DNA of 64,000 nt from an uncultured Shimia sp. (GTDB taxonomy: Bacteria > Pseudomonadota > Alphaproteobacteria > Rhodobacterales > Rhodobacteraceae): the NCBI GenBank assembly GCA_937897325.1, contig CALCOY010000074.1:26017-90016 (forward strand), written 5' to 3'. The position numbers were made by a program, and so were the translations under genes. Position 1 is the first letter of the stretch. Every line of letters starts with the position of its first letter. Shown here one piece after another: positions 9,771 through 18,251 of this stretch. Under the pieces are notes generated by a model. The model was given only the letters and a program-made list of their open reading frames with translations. It made no database searches and was not told the origin of the DNA.

Positions 9771-10754
9771 ATGAAGAAAGCCTTCTTCGCTGCAACTGCG
9801 CTGGTTGCATCTGCAGGCACCCTTTCTGCGCAAAATGTGACGAGTTCCAACGCTGATATCACGCTTGGTGGCTACGCACGTTTTGGTGTTCTGCACGATG
9901 GCAATGGTGCAGAGGACGGCGGTGGCACCACAGACATTACCAGCCGTTGGCGTTTGCAAATTGATGCCAGCACCCAGACAGATGCCGGTGCAACACTTGG
10001 CGCCCGCGTTCGGTTTCAAGTTGATGGAAACGACGGAACTGACGACATCAATCAAGCCGAGGAGTTGAATGCCGCACGTTTCTTCGCCCGGATGGGAGGG
10101 CTTGAGATTGGCATTGGCAATATCGAAGGGGCGTTGGAGTCCATGCCTGGCCAATACACAATCGATCTCGGCCTGACCGGTCACGAAGAGGACTACACTG
10201 TCTACAATGGTCGTGGCGACGCCTATTCGTCAGGTGGCGCCGGGGCGAGCACGTCCAACGGCGTTGAGGTGATCTACGGCATTGGTGATTTCGGCGCGCA
10301 TCTATCCGCATCTGACACGAATGACCGGATCGCTCTGATGGGCTTCTATGAGTTCGGCAATTTCGTTTTCGCTGCCGGCATTCAGGACTCGGATGACGAT
10401 TTTGACACCGAATGGACTATCGCGGTTGAAGGTACGGTCGGTCTTTTCGATTTCGGTGTGGCCTACGCCTCTAACGGCGATGAAGGTTTCGGGACCGACG
10501 TGAACGGCAACGGTGTGATCGATGGGGCTGAGAACCTTGGTGGTGACCACTGGTCGATCATGGCACGCTTCGATGTCGGAGCCGGTACCAATGTCGAGGC
10601 CTATGTGGCCGATGCGGACTATTTCGAAAGCGTGGGTTACGGTATCGACTTCAACCACGATCTGGGCGGCGGCGCCTCCTTGCGTGGTGGTGTTTCCGAT
10701 GGCGGGTCGAACGATGACATCATCGCTGACTTTGGTGTACGCTTTAACTTCTAG
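9771..10754 (+). CDS. Porin 2 (paralog of porin 1)
   Basis: A 327-residue outer-membrane porin with signal peptide MKKAFFAATALVASAGTLSA cleaved before QNVTSS. It is closely similar to porin 1 through the whole length, sharing NADITLGGYAR, ITSRWRLQID, TLGARVRFQVDG, AEELNAARFFARMGGLEIG and the C-terminal FGVRFNF. The main difference is an insertion after YASNGDEG holding FGTDVNGNGVIDGAENL, which resembles a calcium-type DxNxDG loop and probably sits in an external loop. The ribosome site AAGGGA is 8 bases before the ATG. The two genes have separate promoters and terminators, so they may be expressed under different conditions. Confidence 0.92.
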   Translation: MKKAFFAATALVASAGTLSAQNVTSSNADITLGGYARFGVLHDGNGAEDGGGTTDITSRWRLQIDASTQTDAGATLGARVRFQVDGNDGTDDINQAEELNAARFFARMGGLEIGIGNIEGALESMPGQYTIDLGLTGHEEDYTVYNGRGDAYSSGGAGASTSNGVEVIYGIGDFGAHLSASDTNDRIALMGFYEFGNFVFAAGIQDSDDDFDTEWTIAVEGTVGLFDFGVAYASNGDEGFGTDVNGNGVIDGAENLGGDHWSIMARFDVGAGTNVEAYVADADYFESVGYGIDFNHDLGGGASLRGGVSDGGSNDDIIADFGVRFNF

Positions 10755-10780
10755 ACGTCGCGCAAGTGCATTGTGAAAAA

Positions 10781-10812
10781 GGGGCAGGCTTTAGGTCTGC
10801 CCCTTTTCTTTT
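10781..10812 (+). terminator. Rho-independent terminator of porin 2
   Basis: A GGGGCAG...CTGCCCC hairpin (7 Watson-Crick pairs extended by G-T, C-G and T-G pairs, loop TTA) followed by TTTTCTTTT, starting 27 bases after the porin 2 stop. It matches the porin 1 terminator stem base for base in its outer seven pairs. Confidence 0.88.
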
Positions 10813-10857
10813 GCGCCGGCGCTGATATCTGATCCCGCAATCAAGAGGGAACGCGGG

Positions 10858-11511
10858 ATGGCATTGGAAGAGATTGCGGCGCGGATAGCCGAGGCCGAAG
10901 CGAAAGCAGAGCGGCCTGCAGGGTCGGTCCAGCTTATCGCGGTTAGTAAGGTGCAGCCCAATGAGCGGGTCCAAGCTGTGCTTGTCAAAGGTCACCGGAT
11001 CTTTGGCGAGAACCGGGTGCAAGAGGCCGAAGGCAAATGGCCCGATTTCCGAGAACGCTTTGACAGGATTGATCTGCATCTCATCGGGCCTTTGCAGACC
11101 AACAAGACGCGGCAGGCCTTTGAGCTTTTTCAGGCGATCCACTCGGTCGACCGGCCGAAGTTGGCAAATAACATTGCGCGGATCGCGCAGGAGGAAGGGC
11201 ATTGCCCCGACGTCTTTCTGCAGGTCAACACCGGTGAAGAGCCGCAGAAAGCCGGAGTATTGCCGGGCGAGATCGACGCCTTTATCGAGAGCTGCCGAAG
11301 CCTTGATCTGCCGGTCAAGGGGCTGATGTGTATACCTCCGGTGGCAGAGGAGCCGTCCTTGCATTTTGCACTTTTGGCCAAGATGGCAGCGCGCAACGGG
11401 TTGGCGGGGCTTTCGATGGGTATGAGCGGCGATTTCGAAAGTGCTATTGCCCTCGGGGCCACGCATGTGCGTGTGGGATCAGCAATTTTCGGGGCAAGGG
11501 GGGTGGCCTAG
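10858..11511 (+). CDS. yggS: YggS/PLPHP pyridoxal-phosphate homeostasis protein
   Basis: A 217-residue cytosolic protein of the YggS (PLPBP) family, a single PLP-binding TIM barrel that buffers free pyridoxal phosphate. Family marks are LIAVSKVQP (the lysine binding PLP), FGENRVQEA, HLIGPLQTNKTR, and the C-terminal LSMGMSGDFESAIALGATHVRVGSAIFGAR. The ATG follows GAGGGAACGCGGG. It is convergent with the L,D-transpeptidase gene and overlaps it by 4 bases. Confidence 0.95.
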   Translation: MALEEIAARIAEAEAKAERPAGSVQLIAVSKVQPNERVQAVLVKGHRIFGENRVQEAEGKWPDFRERFDRIDLHLIGPLQTNKTRQAFELFQAIHSVDRPKLANNIARIAQEEGHCPDVFLQVNTGEEPQKAGVLPGEIDAFIESCRSLDLPVKGLMCIPPVAEEPSLHFALLAKMAARNGLAGLSMGMSGDFESAIALGATHVRVGSAIFGARGVA

Positions 11512-12002
11512 CGAACGATCAGGCGTGTCTCAAACCGGATGCGGGGGGCGATCCAGCGCAAGTGATCAGGGCGCAGTCCAACGCACCCTTCGGTCGGATA
11601 GCGGGGTCTCCGCCAGCGGTGGATGAAGATGGCTGACCCGCCCCCTTTTTCCGCATAGGGCCAGTTCCAGTCGGTCAGCAGGATCAGATCATATAGCGGG
11701 TCGGGACGGCGCAAAACCTCGTGGCTGGCGACAAAGGGTGCGCGGACCATGAGGTTGTAGTCCTCGGATTTCGGATCATCGCACCAAAGATCGCTTGGCC
11801 CAATCGGCAGCGCCCAATCGGCGGGTCGGGCCATCCGATCGGGGCGATAGAGCATTCCAACCAGTCGGTGGACACCGCGGGGGGTTGCCCCATCGCCTTC
11901 GCGCTTGTTGGAGGTCACACCTCCGCGTCCGACAACGCAGGGAAACCTCCGACCGAGAAAGCGAAGGCCCCTTGGCGTGACGACAAGATCTGATGGCCTC
12001 AT
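11508..12002 (-). CDS. L,D-transpeptidase (YkuD-family) catalytic protein
   Basis: A 164-residue protein. The start at 12002 overlaps the stop of the upstream GFA gene by 4 bases (ATGA) and gives MRPSDLVVTPRGLRFLGRRF. The YkuD signature is seen as IFIHRWRRPRYPTEGCVGL, with the His and the catalytic Cys in H...G-C-V-G-L. Such enzymes make 3-3 peptidoglycan crosslinks or attach proteins to peptidoglycan. No signal peptide is visible, which fits the short DUF-like L,D-transpeptidase branch common in Rhodobacteraceae; the cellular location is therefore uncertain. Confidence 0.85.
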   Translation of the reverse strand: MRPSDLVVTPRGLRFLGRRFPCVVGRGGVTSNKREGDGATPRGVHRLVGMLYRPDRMARPADWALPIGPSDLWCDDPKSEDYNLMVRAPFVASHEVLRRPDPLYDLILLTDWNWPYAEKGGGSAIFIHRWRRPRYPTEGCVGLRPDHLRWIAPRIRFETRLIVR

Positions 12003-12418
12003 CTGCGCGGGGGCAAGCCTTCGAATTGCGGCAGGCCCTCTGGGATCATGTGATAGGGTTGCAAATCGACTGTAAAGATCGCCGCGAGCGGCGCTTTGTA
12101 GCCACCCGCCGGGTCGTCCAGCGTGCCGATTTTCAGAACCACATCTGCCATGTCCAGCCTGCGCGTCAGGATATGCGTGCCGCATCGCACGCAAAACTCT
12201 CGGGTGACCGGTTCATCAAGGTCATCCCGGGTGAAGGCTGCGGGTGAACCTTGGGTGTAACGAAAGCCGTCGCCGGGCATGACCATGAAGTAGTTCGGTC
12301 CGCCGCCGGATGCGTATTGGCATTCGCGGCAATGGCATTGTGCCTTGGCCTTTGGGGGTCCAGTTGTTTCGTAGCGCAGATCGCCACAATAGCAGCCGCC
12401 GGTGAGTGTGTACGTCAT
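11999..12418 (-). CDS. GFA-fold zinc protein (second copy)
   Basis: A 139-residue GFA/CENP-V-fold protein. I chose the ATG at 12418 because it gives MTYTLTGGCYCGDLRYE, the standard N-terminus; the frame stays open 34 codons upstream into the end of ribA. Zinc cysteines lie in GGCYCGDLRY, CHCRECQYASG and FCVRCGTH. The YASGGGPNYFMVMPGDGF stretch is typical of the branch of small GFA proteins with unknown substrate. It is probably transcribed from ribA (10-base gap) and is coupled by 4 bases to the L,D-transpeptidase gene. Confidence 0.87.
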   Translation of the reverse strand: MTYTLTGGCYCGDLRYETTGPPKAKAQCHCRECQYASGGGPNYFMVMPGDGFRYTQGSPAAFTRDDLDEPVTREFCVRCGTHILTRRLDMADVVLKIGTLDDPAGGYKAPLAAIFTVDLQPYHMIPEGLPQFEGLPPRR

Positions 12419-12428
12419 GATAGGTTCC

Positions 12429-13502
12429 CTACAAAAGATGACCGGACTTAGCGGCCTTGGTGGCGAGATAAGCGCGGTTGAAATCGGTTTCACCGACCTT
12501 GAGGGGCACGCGTTCGACAACGCTTAGCCCGCAGGTTTCCAGCATGGCAACCTTGGCGGGATTGTTCGTCATAAGCCGCACGGAAGAAAACCCTAGGGCA
12601 CGCAGAATGTCGGCGCCAAGGCGAAAGTCCCGCTCGTCATCTTCAAAGCCAAGGCGGTGATTGGCCTCGACCGTGTCAAACCCTTGATTCTGAAGCGCGT
12701 AGGCCCGCATCTTGTTGGCGAGGCCAATGCCGCGCCCTTCCTGATTGAGGTAAAGCAGGATCCCGCTGCCGGCCTCGCCCATCTGCCGCAGGGCGCCGCG
12801 CAATTGTGGGCCGCAATCGCACTTGAGACTGCCCAGCAGATCGCCGGTGAAACAGGCGGAATGCAATCGGCTCAGCACGGGCGTGTCGCGCGCGGGGCGG
12901 CCGATTTCAATTGCATAATGTTCCTCCCCGCCGTCCTTGGGTCTGAACACGTGTAGGCGGCCGTTCTCGGAGACTTCCATCGGCAATGCGGCGCTGACCA
13001 CGTCCTGAAGCGGGCTGCGGATTGTCAGATGGTGCAGCGTCTCGCTGGGCGGAAGATACGTTAGCCCATTGGTTTCTGCGAAATCCTCTGGCATGGCGGT
13101 CAGCACGATGGCGGCTGGCAGCAGCCGGGCGGCCTTGCACAGCATGAGCGCAGCGCGGTGCAAATCGGCATTGCCATCGCGTTCGGTGCTAAGCGGGCCC
13201 TTCATGGGCACGCGCAGGTCGTCTACGGGATCGGCCAGCGCCTGAACCCAGGCCCGATCGGCATCAATCGGCAGATGAACGCGCGCCAGATCGCCGTCGT
13301 AGGCCCGCGCCTTGAGTGTCGTGGCGCGGTGCTGTGTGATGGCCAGAACCGGGCTGCCCAGATCACGCGTGGCGCTTAGACGATCCTGCGTCAGCGTCTC
13401 GGCGGCCAGGACCAGTGCGGGGCCAATGCAGATCGGCACGCCCATGCGCAGATCCGCCCGCGCCCGGGCCATCAGTTCCGCAATATCGGGGCCAAGCGTC
13501 AT
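12429..13502 (-). CDS. ribA: GTP cyclohydrolase II
   Basis: A 357-residue enzyme opening riboflavin synthesis by converting GTP to diaminohydroxyribosylaminopyrimidine phosphate, formate and pyrophosphate. The C-terminal half has the hallmarks: zinc cysteines in [18 protein letters not shown], then [19 protein letters not shown] and [13 protein letters not shown]. About 150 N-terminal residues precede it; they do not carry the RibB motifs, and such an extension is usual in alphaproteobacteria. I chose the ATG at 13502 because AAGGA lies 6 bases upstream; an ATG 6 bases earlier touches that site. It is divergent from the response regulator. Confidence 0.93.
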   Translation of the reverse strand: MTLGPDIAELMARARADLRMGVPICIGPALVLAAETLTQDRLSATRDLGSPVLAITQHRATTLKARAYDGDLARVHLPIDADRAWVQALADPVDDLRVPMKGPLSTERDGNADLHRAALMLCKAARLLPAAIVLTAMPEDFAETNGLTYLPPSETLHHLTIRSPLQDVVSAALPMEVSENGRLHVFRPKDGGEEHYAIEIGRPARDTPVLSRLHSACFTGDLLGSLKCDCGPQLRGALRQMGEAGSGILLYLNQEGRGIGLANKMRAYALQNQGFDTVEANHRLGFEDDERDFRLGADILRALGFSSVRLMTNNPAKVAMLETCGLSVVERVPLKVGETDFNRAYLATKAAKSGHLL

Positions 13503-13660
13503 CGGCATTCCTTGTCTCACCGCATCGAGACATAGGCCAAAGCTTACAGAATTGAAACATTTGCCCGTTTGGCGACACGAGGCCGTGAATCCGTTGCAGC
13601 AAAGCTTGCCCAAGTGGGTGTATGCCGCCATCTGTCCGGAAACCAAAAGGGAGCAAATTG

Positions 13661-14347
13661 ATGGCTCAATTGAAAAAAATCCTGCTCGTTGATGACGACG
13701 AAGATCTGCGAGAGGCGCTGAGCGAGCAGTTGATCATGACCGAGGATTTCGATGTCTTCGAAGCCGGCAATGGCCATGAGGCAATGGGCCGCGCGAAAGA
13801 GGCGATTTACGATCTCGTCATTCTCGATGTGGGCCTGCCCGACACGGACGGGCGCGAATTGTGCCGGCTGATGCGCAAGCAGGGGGTCAAGAGCCCGATC
13901 TTGATGCTGACAGGTCACGACAGCGACGCCGACACGATCCTTGGTCTGGACGCCGGGGCAAATGATTATGTGACAAAGCCTTTCAAGTTTCCCGTTCTGT
14001 TGGCCCGGATCCGCGCGCAATTGCGCCAGCATGAACAGTCCGAAGACGCCGTATTCACGCTTGGGCCCTATACGTTCAAGCCGTCGATGAAGATGCTGAT
14101 CACCGAGGATGACAAGAAGATCCGCCTGACCGAAAAAGAGACAAACATCCTGAAGTTTCTCTACCGTTCCACTGACGGTGTGGTGGCGCGCGACGTGCTT
14201 CTTCACGAGGTCTGGGGATACAATGCCGGGGTGACGACGCACACCTTAGAAACCCACATTTATCGGCTTCGCCAGAAAATTGAACCAGATCCGTCAAATG
14301 CGCGCCTTCTTGTTACGGAAAGTGGTGGATACAGGTTGATGACGTAG
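13661..14347 (+). CDS. OmpR-family two-component response regulator
   Basis: A 228-residue regulator. The start at 13661 has a GGGAG site 8 bases upstream. The receiver domain (1-120) holds the acidic pocket DDDED (11-15), the phospho-acceptor Asp 56 in [10 protein letters not shown], Thr 84 and Lys 106 in VTKPFK. The DNA-binding winged helix (about 130-228) has [14 protein letters not shown] and the recognition stretch [17 protein letters not shown]. No histidine kinase is next to it, so it is an orphan. Orphan OmpR regulators of this kind in alphaproteobacteria include the cell-envelope regulator CenR; identity with CenR is a guess. Confidence 0.92.
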   Translation: MAQLKKILLVDDDEDLREALSEQLIMTEDFDVFEAGNGHEAMGRAKEAIYDLVILDVGLPDTDGRELCRLMRKQGVKSPILMLTGHDSDADTILGLDAGANDYVTKPFKFPVLLARIRAQLRQHEQSEDAVFTLGPYTFKPSMKMLITEDDKKIRLTEKETNILKFLYRSTDGVVARDVLLHEVWGYNAGVTTHTLETHIYRLRQKIEPDPSNARLLVTESGGYRLMT

Positions 14348-14452
14348 TGATGTTGTTTTCCATCAAGCTGCTGTTAACCAGTTTTATCTAGTGCGGGTGC
14401 AGTGAGATCCCGCGCATGTCCGGGTTATGACATGCAACTCCCTGTTGGACCT

Positions 14453-14479
14453 GGCCGGGCCTCGCGCCCGGTCTTTTTT
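14453..14479 (+). terminator. Terminator after the response regulator
   Basis: GGCCGGGC-CTCGC-GCCCGGTC hairpin (8 bp with one G-T) followed by TTTTTT, about 105 bases after the regulator stop and touching the stop codon of the convergent MFS gene. It reads as intrinsic on the plus strand. Confidence 0.8.
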
Positions 14480-15716
14480 ATGTGTTTGGGATGCGGATGC
14501 GCAGTAGGCTGTAGACGAACAACGCGCCCAGAAGAACGATCGCCACCAGGAAGGGCATGCGTAAGGCAATCTCGCGGCCAAGCGAAGGTTCAAAAACCGA
14601 CATGAGCAGGCCTCCTGCCACGGCACCCAACGGAATCATTCCCCAGGAAAGCAGGCGATAAAGGCTGTTCACCCGGCCGAGCAATGCGTCGGGGATCACA
14701 CGTTGGCGATAGGAGACCGTGACGACGTTGAAAGTCACACCTCCGAACATGGCAATGCCGATGCCGATACCCACAGCGATCACCGATGAGGTCGTGCCAA
14801 TCAGGATGGGTTCGACCATCAGCAGGATCTGGGCGCCGAGAAATGTGCGCTGTGGTCCGATCTTCTTGACGATTGTCGGGCCCGAGATGCCACCAAGGAC
14901 ACCGCCGACAGCACCGGCCATGGTGAGCACTCCGTAGCCGAAGGCGGACAGGCCGAGCACCTCCTGGCTGTAAAGCACCAGCAGGGTCAGATACGCGGTG
15001 TCGATGGCGTTGAGGCAGCCCAGAACGATGGCGAGGCGGAAAAGCAGGCCGTGCTGATAAAGCCAGACTGCCCCTTCTCGCAGGTCCTGCCATAAGGTTT
15101 GCGGAATGCGGGTGATGGTGTTTTGCGGAAAGGCGATGAAAGCCACCAGGCCAGCGGCCAGTGAAAAGCTGAGCGCGTCAAAAGCGAAGGGCAGCGGCAG
15201 GGCGAGGGCGATCAGCAGACCGGCAATAGGCGGGCCGATGAAGCTGTTCATGATATGCTCCACGCTCCAAAGCTGGCCATTGGCGGTTTCGAGATCTGCC
15301 TTTTCGACAATGGAAGGCAAGGCTGTTTGTGCGGCATTGTCGCGCAGAACCTCCGCCATCCCAAGCAGGAAGGCGAGGGCTGCAAGTGCCCAAACATGGG
15401 CGGGCGTGCTTTTGGCTTCTATCTCCGGGATGGACAGGATCAGGCCGATCACGCCGCAGGTAAGGATGGCGCGTAGAGTGTCGGCCCAGACCATCAGCTT
15501 TTGCCGACTCGCCCGGTCAGTGATGACTCCGGCAGGCGCGGCGAACAAAAGCCATGGCAGGCGACCCGCTGCAGCGACGGCCGCGATCAGGACCGGATCG
15601 CGCGTCATCAGCGAGGCAAGCCAAGGAAAGGCGAGGGCTGAGATCCCGTCACCTAGGTTTGACACGGCCGTTGCCGAAAAAAGCAGCCGGTAGTTGCGGT
15701 TGTGGGCCATTAACAT
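14478..15716 (-). CDS. Major facilitator superfamily transporter (EntS-like)
   Basis: A 412-residue inner-membrane protein with about 12 hydrophobic segments. It opens with NYRLLFSATAVSNLGDGI, and loop 2-3 reads PAGVITDRASRQKLMVWAD, a form of the MFS GxxxDRxxRR motif. GMAEVLRDNAAQTALPSIV and LEGRVNSLYR-like LLGRVNSLYRLLSWG are typical of the branch that includes the enterobactin exporter EntS and macrolide-efflux carriers. The cargo cannot be told; there are no siderophore genes nearby. It is divergent from the aminotransferase gene. Confidence 0.9.
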   Translation of the reverse strand: MLMAHNRNYRLLFSATAVSNLGDGISALAFPWLASLMTRDPVLIAAVAAAGRLPWLLFAAPAGVITDRASRQKLMVWADTLRAILTCGVIGLILSIPEIEAKSTPAHVWALAALAFLLGMAEVLRDNAAQTALPSIVEKADLETANGQLWSVEHIMNSFIGPPIAGLLIALALPLPFAFDALSFSLAAGLVAFIAFPQNTITRIPQTLWQDLREGAVWLYQHGLLFRLAIVLGCLNAIDTAYLTLLVLYSQEVLGLSAFGYGVLTMAGAVGGVLGGISGPTIVKKIGPQRTFLGAQILLMVEPILIGTTSSVIAVGIGIGIAMFGGVTFNVVTVSYRQRVIPDALLGRVNSLYRLLSWGMIPLGAVAGGLLMSVFEPSLGREIALRMPFLVAIVLLGALFVYSLLRIRIPNT

Positions 15717-15793
15717 GGGACAAGCCTAGACATGCTTGTTGGGCTTTTCCAAGCGGGATCTTTCGGTCAGGCTGAGCAAAGGGAGGCACGCGC

Positions 15794-16912
15794 ATGCAGA
15801 TTGAACCGTTTGGCGTTGAGCAATGGATGAACAAGTGGGAGACGCGCTGTGATCTGAACCTTGCTGAGACCTGCGTGGAAAGCCTGACCCTCGCCGCGTT
15901 GATGCAGATGGCAGGGGCCACCCAGCAGATGCCGTACGATCTGGCAGAGATGAAGATGACCTACGGCGCCATCAAAGGCTCTGACCGGTTGCGCGGACTT
16001 GTCTCGGCCCTTTTTTCAGACCAGACGCCAGAGAATGTGCTGATTACGCACGGGACCATTGGGGCCAACCACTTGATTTATCACACGCTCATAGGGCCAG
16101 GCGATCATGTCGTGGCGATCACGCCGACCTATCAGCAGCACATGTCTATCCCGGCCTCAATAGGCGCGGAGGTGACGCAATTGCCGCTGCGGGCAGATCA
16201 GGACTGGTTGCCGGATTGGGAGGCTTTGGAGAACCTCGTGCAGCCCGCGACGAAGCTGATCGCGCTGACAAATCCAAACAATCCGACGGGTGCGGTGATT
16301 AGCAAGACGGGCTTGCAAAAACTGAGCGCGATTGCCGCAGAGGTCGGTGCATGGGTGTTGTGCGATGAGGTCTATCGCGGGACCGAGCAGGGCGAGCCTG
16401 TGCCGTCAATCGCCGATATCTACGCCAAGGGCATCAGCACCGGCAGTATGTCGAAAGCGTTTTCGCTGGCTGGCTTGCGGCTTGGCTGGCTGGTCGGGCC
16501 GGAAGACCTGCTGGAGCATGCGGAGATCCACCGCGACTACACGACGATTAGCGTAGGGATGGTGGATGACTACTTCTCGGCGATGGCGCTTGGGGTGAAG
16601 GATCAGATCCTTGACCGGTCGCGGCGGATCACGCGGGAGAACCTTATGCTGCTCGACGACTGGATCATGCAGGAGTCACGGGCTGACTATGTGCGGCCCG
16701 GTGGCGGGACAACGGCGCTGGTGCGGATCGACACCGCGCAACCCAGCTACGATTTGTGCGAAGCGCTTATCCGTGACGCGGGCGTCATGTTCACGCCCGG
16801 CAGCGTGATGGGACACGAGGGCTATGTGCGCGTGGGCTTTGCCAACAACGCCCAGGATCTTGAAATGGGACTTGGGCGGGTGTCGGACTGGCTTCGCTCT
16901 TCCCCTTCGTGA
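15794..16912 (+). CDS. PLP-dependent class I/II aminotransferase
   Basis: A 372-residue fold-type I PLP enzyme. Visible marks are LTNPNNPTGAVIS (Asn contacting the cofactor), LCDEVYRG (Asp pairing with the pyridine nitrogen), and GSMSKAFSLAGLRLGW with the Schiff-base Lys. The C-terminal FTPGSVMGHEGYVRVGF holds the Arg for substrate carboxylate. The ribosome site GGGAGG is 8 bases upstream. The substrate is unknown; relatives are often labelled as aminotransferase or capreomycidine-synthase-like by similarity only. It stands 44 bases before exonuclease III. Confidence 0.92.
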   Translation: MQIEPFGVEQWMNKWETRCDLNLAETCVESLTLAALMQMAGATQQMPYDLAEMKMTYGAIKGSDRLRGLVSALFSDQTPENVLITHGTIGANHLIYHTLIGPGDHVVAITPTYQQHMSIPASIGAEVTQLPLRADQDWLPDWEALENLVQPATKLIALTNPNNPTGAVISKTGLQKLSAIAAEVGAWVLCDEVYRGTEQGEPVPSIADIYAKGISTGSMSKAFSLAGLRLGWLVGPEDLLEHAEIHRDYTTISVGMVDDYFSAMALGVKDQILDRSRRITRENLMLLDDWIMQESRADYVRPGGGTTALVRIDTAQPSYDLCEALIRDAGVMFTPGSVMGHEGYVRVGFANNAQDLEMGLGRVSDWLRSSPS

Positions 16913-16956
16913 CGGCCAAGGCTAGGGTCGCGCGAACCTGATGCGGAGCATTGCCC

Positions 16957-17745
16957 ATGCCTTTCACGCTTGCCACCTGGAACATCAACTCGGTCCGTTT
17001 GCGGGCACCTATCGTGGAAAAGCTGATGCAGGACGAAGCGCCGGACATTCTGTGCCTGCAGGAATGCAAGAGCCCCGTCGACAAGATCCCCATGGAGGGG
17101 TTCGCGGCGTTTGGCTACACCCACATAATCGCGCGCGGGCAAAAGGGCTATAACGGCGTGGCGATCCTGTCGAAACAGCCGATTGAGGATCTGGGCGACA
17201 AGGATTTTGCAGAACTTGGCCATGCGCGCCACGTGGCGGGGCGGCTGCAGAACGGAACCGTAATCCACAATTTCTATGTACCTGCTGGTGGCGATGTGCC
17301 CGACCGGGAGAAGAATGTGAAGTTCGGCCAGAAGCTGGATTATCTCACTGATATGCGGGACTGGTTCAAGGCAGATCGGCCCGAGAAGGCGATCTTGGTC
17401 GGTGATCTGAACATCGCCCCGCGCGAGGATGACGTCTGGAGCCACAAGCAACTGCTGAAAGTCGTCAGTCATACGCCCATCGAGGTCGAGCATCTGGCGG
17501 AAACGCAAGAGGCAGGCGGTTGGGTCGACGTTACCCGGAAGGACATTCCCGAGGGGCAGCTTTACTCCTGGTGGTCCTACCGGTCGCCCAACTGGGATGC
17601 CGCCGATAAGGGGCGCAGACTGGATCACGTCTGGGCCACGTCTGATATCGCCGGGGCAGCACATTCCAGCCGGATCATGCGGGATGCCCGTGGTTGGGAG
17701 AAGCCCAGCGATCACGCGCCCGTCTTTGCCACGTTCGATCTGTGA
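16957..17745 (+). CDS. xthA: Exodeoxyribonuclease III
   Basis: A 262-residue DNA-repair enzyme of the exonuclease-endonuclease-phosphatase fold. It cuts at abasic sites and removes 3' blocking groups. Family marks are TLATWNINSVRLR at the N-terminus, CLQECKS (the metal-binding Glu), ILVGDLNIAPRE (catalytic Asp-Asn), RRLDHVWAT and the C-terminal PSDHAPVFATFDL with the catalytic His. I used the ATG at 16957; a TTG 6 bases earlier is the only other option. The stop overlaps a GTG start of the next gene by 4 bases. Confidence 0.94.
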   Translation: MPFTLATWNINSVRLRAPIVEKLMQDEAPDILCLQECKSPVDKIPMEGFAAFGYTHIIARGQKGYNGVAILSKQPIEDLGDKDFAELGHARHVAGRLQNGTVIHNFYVPAGGDVPDREKNVKFGQKLDYLTDMRDWFKADRPEKAILVGDLNIAPREDDVWSHKQLLKVVSHTPIEVEHLAETQEAGGWVDVTRKDIPEGQLYSWWSYRSPNWDAADKGRRLDHVWATSDIAGAAHSSRIMRDARGWEKPSDHAPVFATFDL

Positions 17746-18218
17746 TCCGGCCCGCGCGACCCGAGGAATTGCCGACGCTGAACGCCCTCATGCTGCGGTC
17801 AAAAGCACATTGGGGCTATGACGACGCGTTCATGGCGGCGTGTGTTCCCGTTTTGCGACTGACCGAGCGCGATCTGACGGACGGCAATGTGGCCGTGTAC
17901 GGGGACGAGAAGGCGTTTGGTGTCTGCAAGCTGGTTACCACCGGCAAGGATGCGGTGCTCGACAAGCTGTTCGTGGCTCCAGATGCAATGGGTTTGGGCG
18001 CGGGCAGGGCTCTGATGATGTGGGCCGTTGCGCGGGCCCGAAACAAAGGGGCGATCGTCATGCAGATCGAGGCCGACCCTGAGGCAGCGCCTTTCTACGA
18101 AAAGATGGGCGCGCGCATTGTCGGTCAAGTCTCCTCGGAAGCGATCGAAGGGCGAATGCTACCGCTTTTGCAACTTGACCTTCAAGACTTGGCAGCGGCG
18201 CCGGACAAGTCCATATAA
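17742..18218 (+). CDS. GNAT-family N-acetyltransferase
   Basis: A 158-residue protein starting at a GTG that overlaps the xthA stop (GTGA). IRPARPEELPTLNALML is the usual GNAT beta1-alpha1 opening, and LDKLFVAPDAMGLGAGRALMMW is motif A with the acetyl-CoA pyrophosphate loop (R/Q-x-x-G-x-G/A form: MGLGAG). EADPEAAPFYEKMGARIVG is the usual motif B end. The substrate is unknown. The overlap with exonuclease III suggests co-expression, not necessarily shared function. Confidence 0.88.
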   Translation: MIRPARPEELPTLNALMLRSKAHWGYDDAFMAACVPVLRLTERDLTDGNVAVYGDEKAFGVCKLVTTGKDAVLDKLFVAPDAMGLGAGRALMMWAVARARNKGAIVMQIEADPEAAPFYEKMGARIVGQVSSEAIEGRMLPLLQLDLQDLAAAPDKSI

Positions 18219-18251
18219 AGCCCGAACCTAGTCTTTTAGGAGAGCGACATA

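Larger units (their letters stand above)
8563..10812 (+). repeat. Tandem duplication: porin gene plus terminator, twice
   Basis: Two consecutive units of porin CDS plus terminator, about 1.0 kb each. Both the proteins and the terminator stems match, which is what duplication of a whole transcription unit would leave. The upstream regions do not look alike: unit 2 has a 15-base palindrome (9723-9737) that I do not find before unit 1. Confidence 0.75.
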
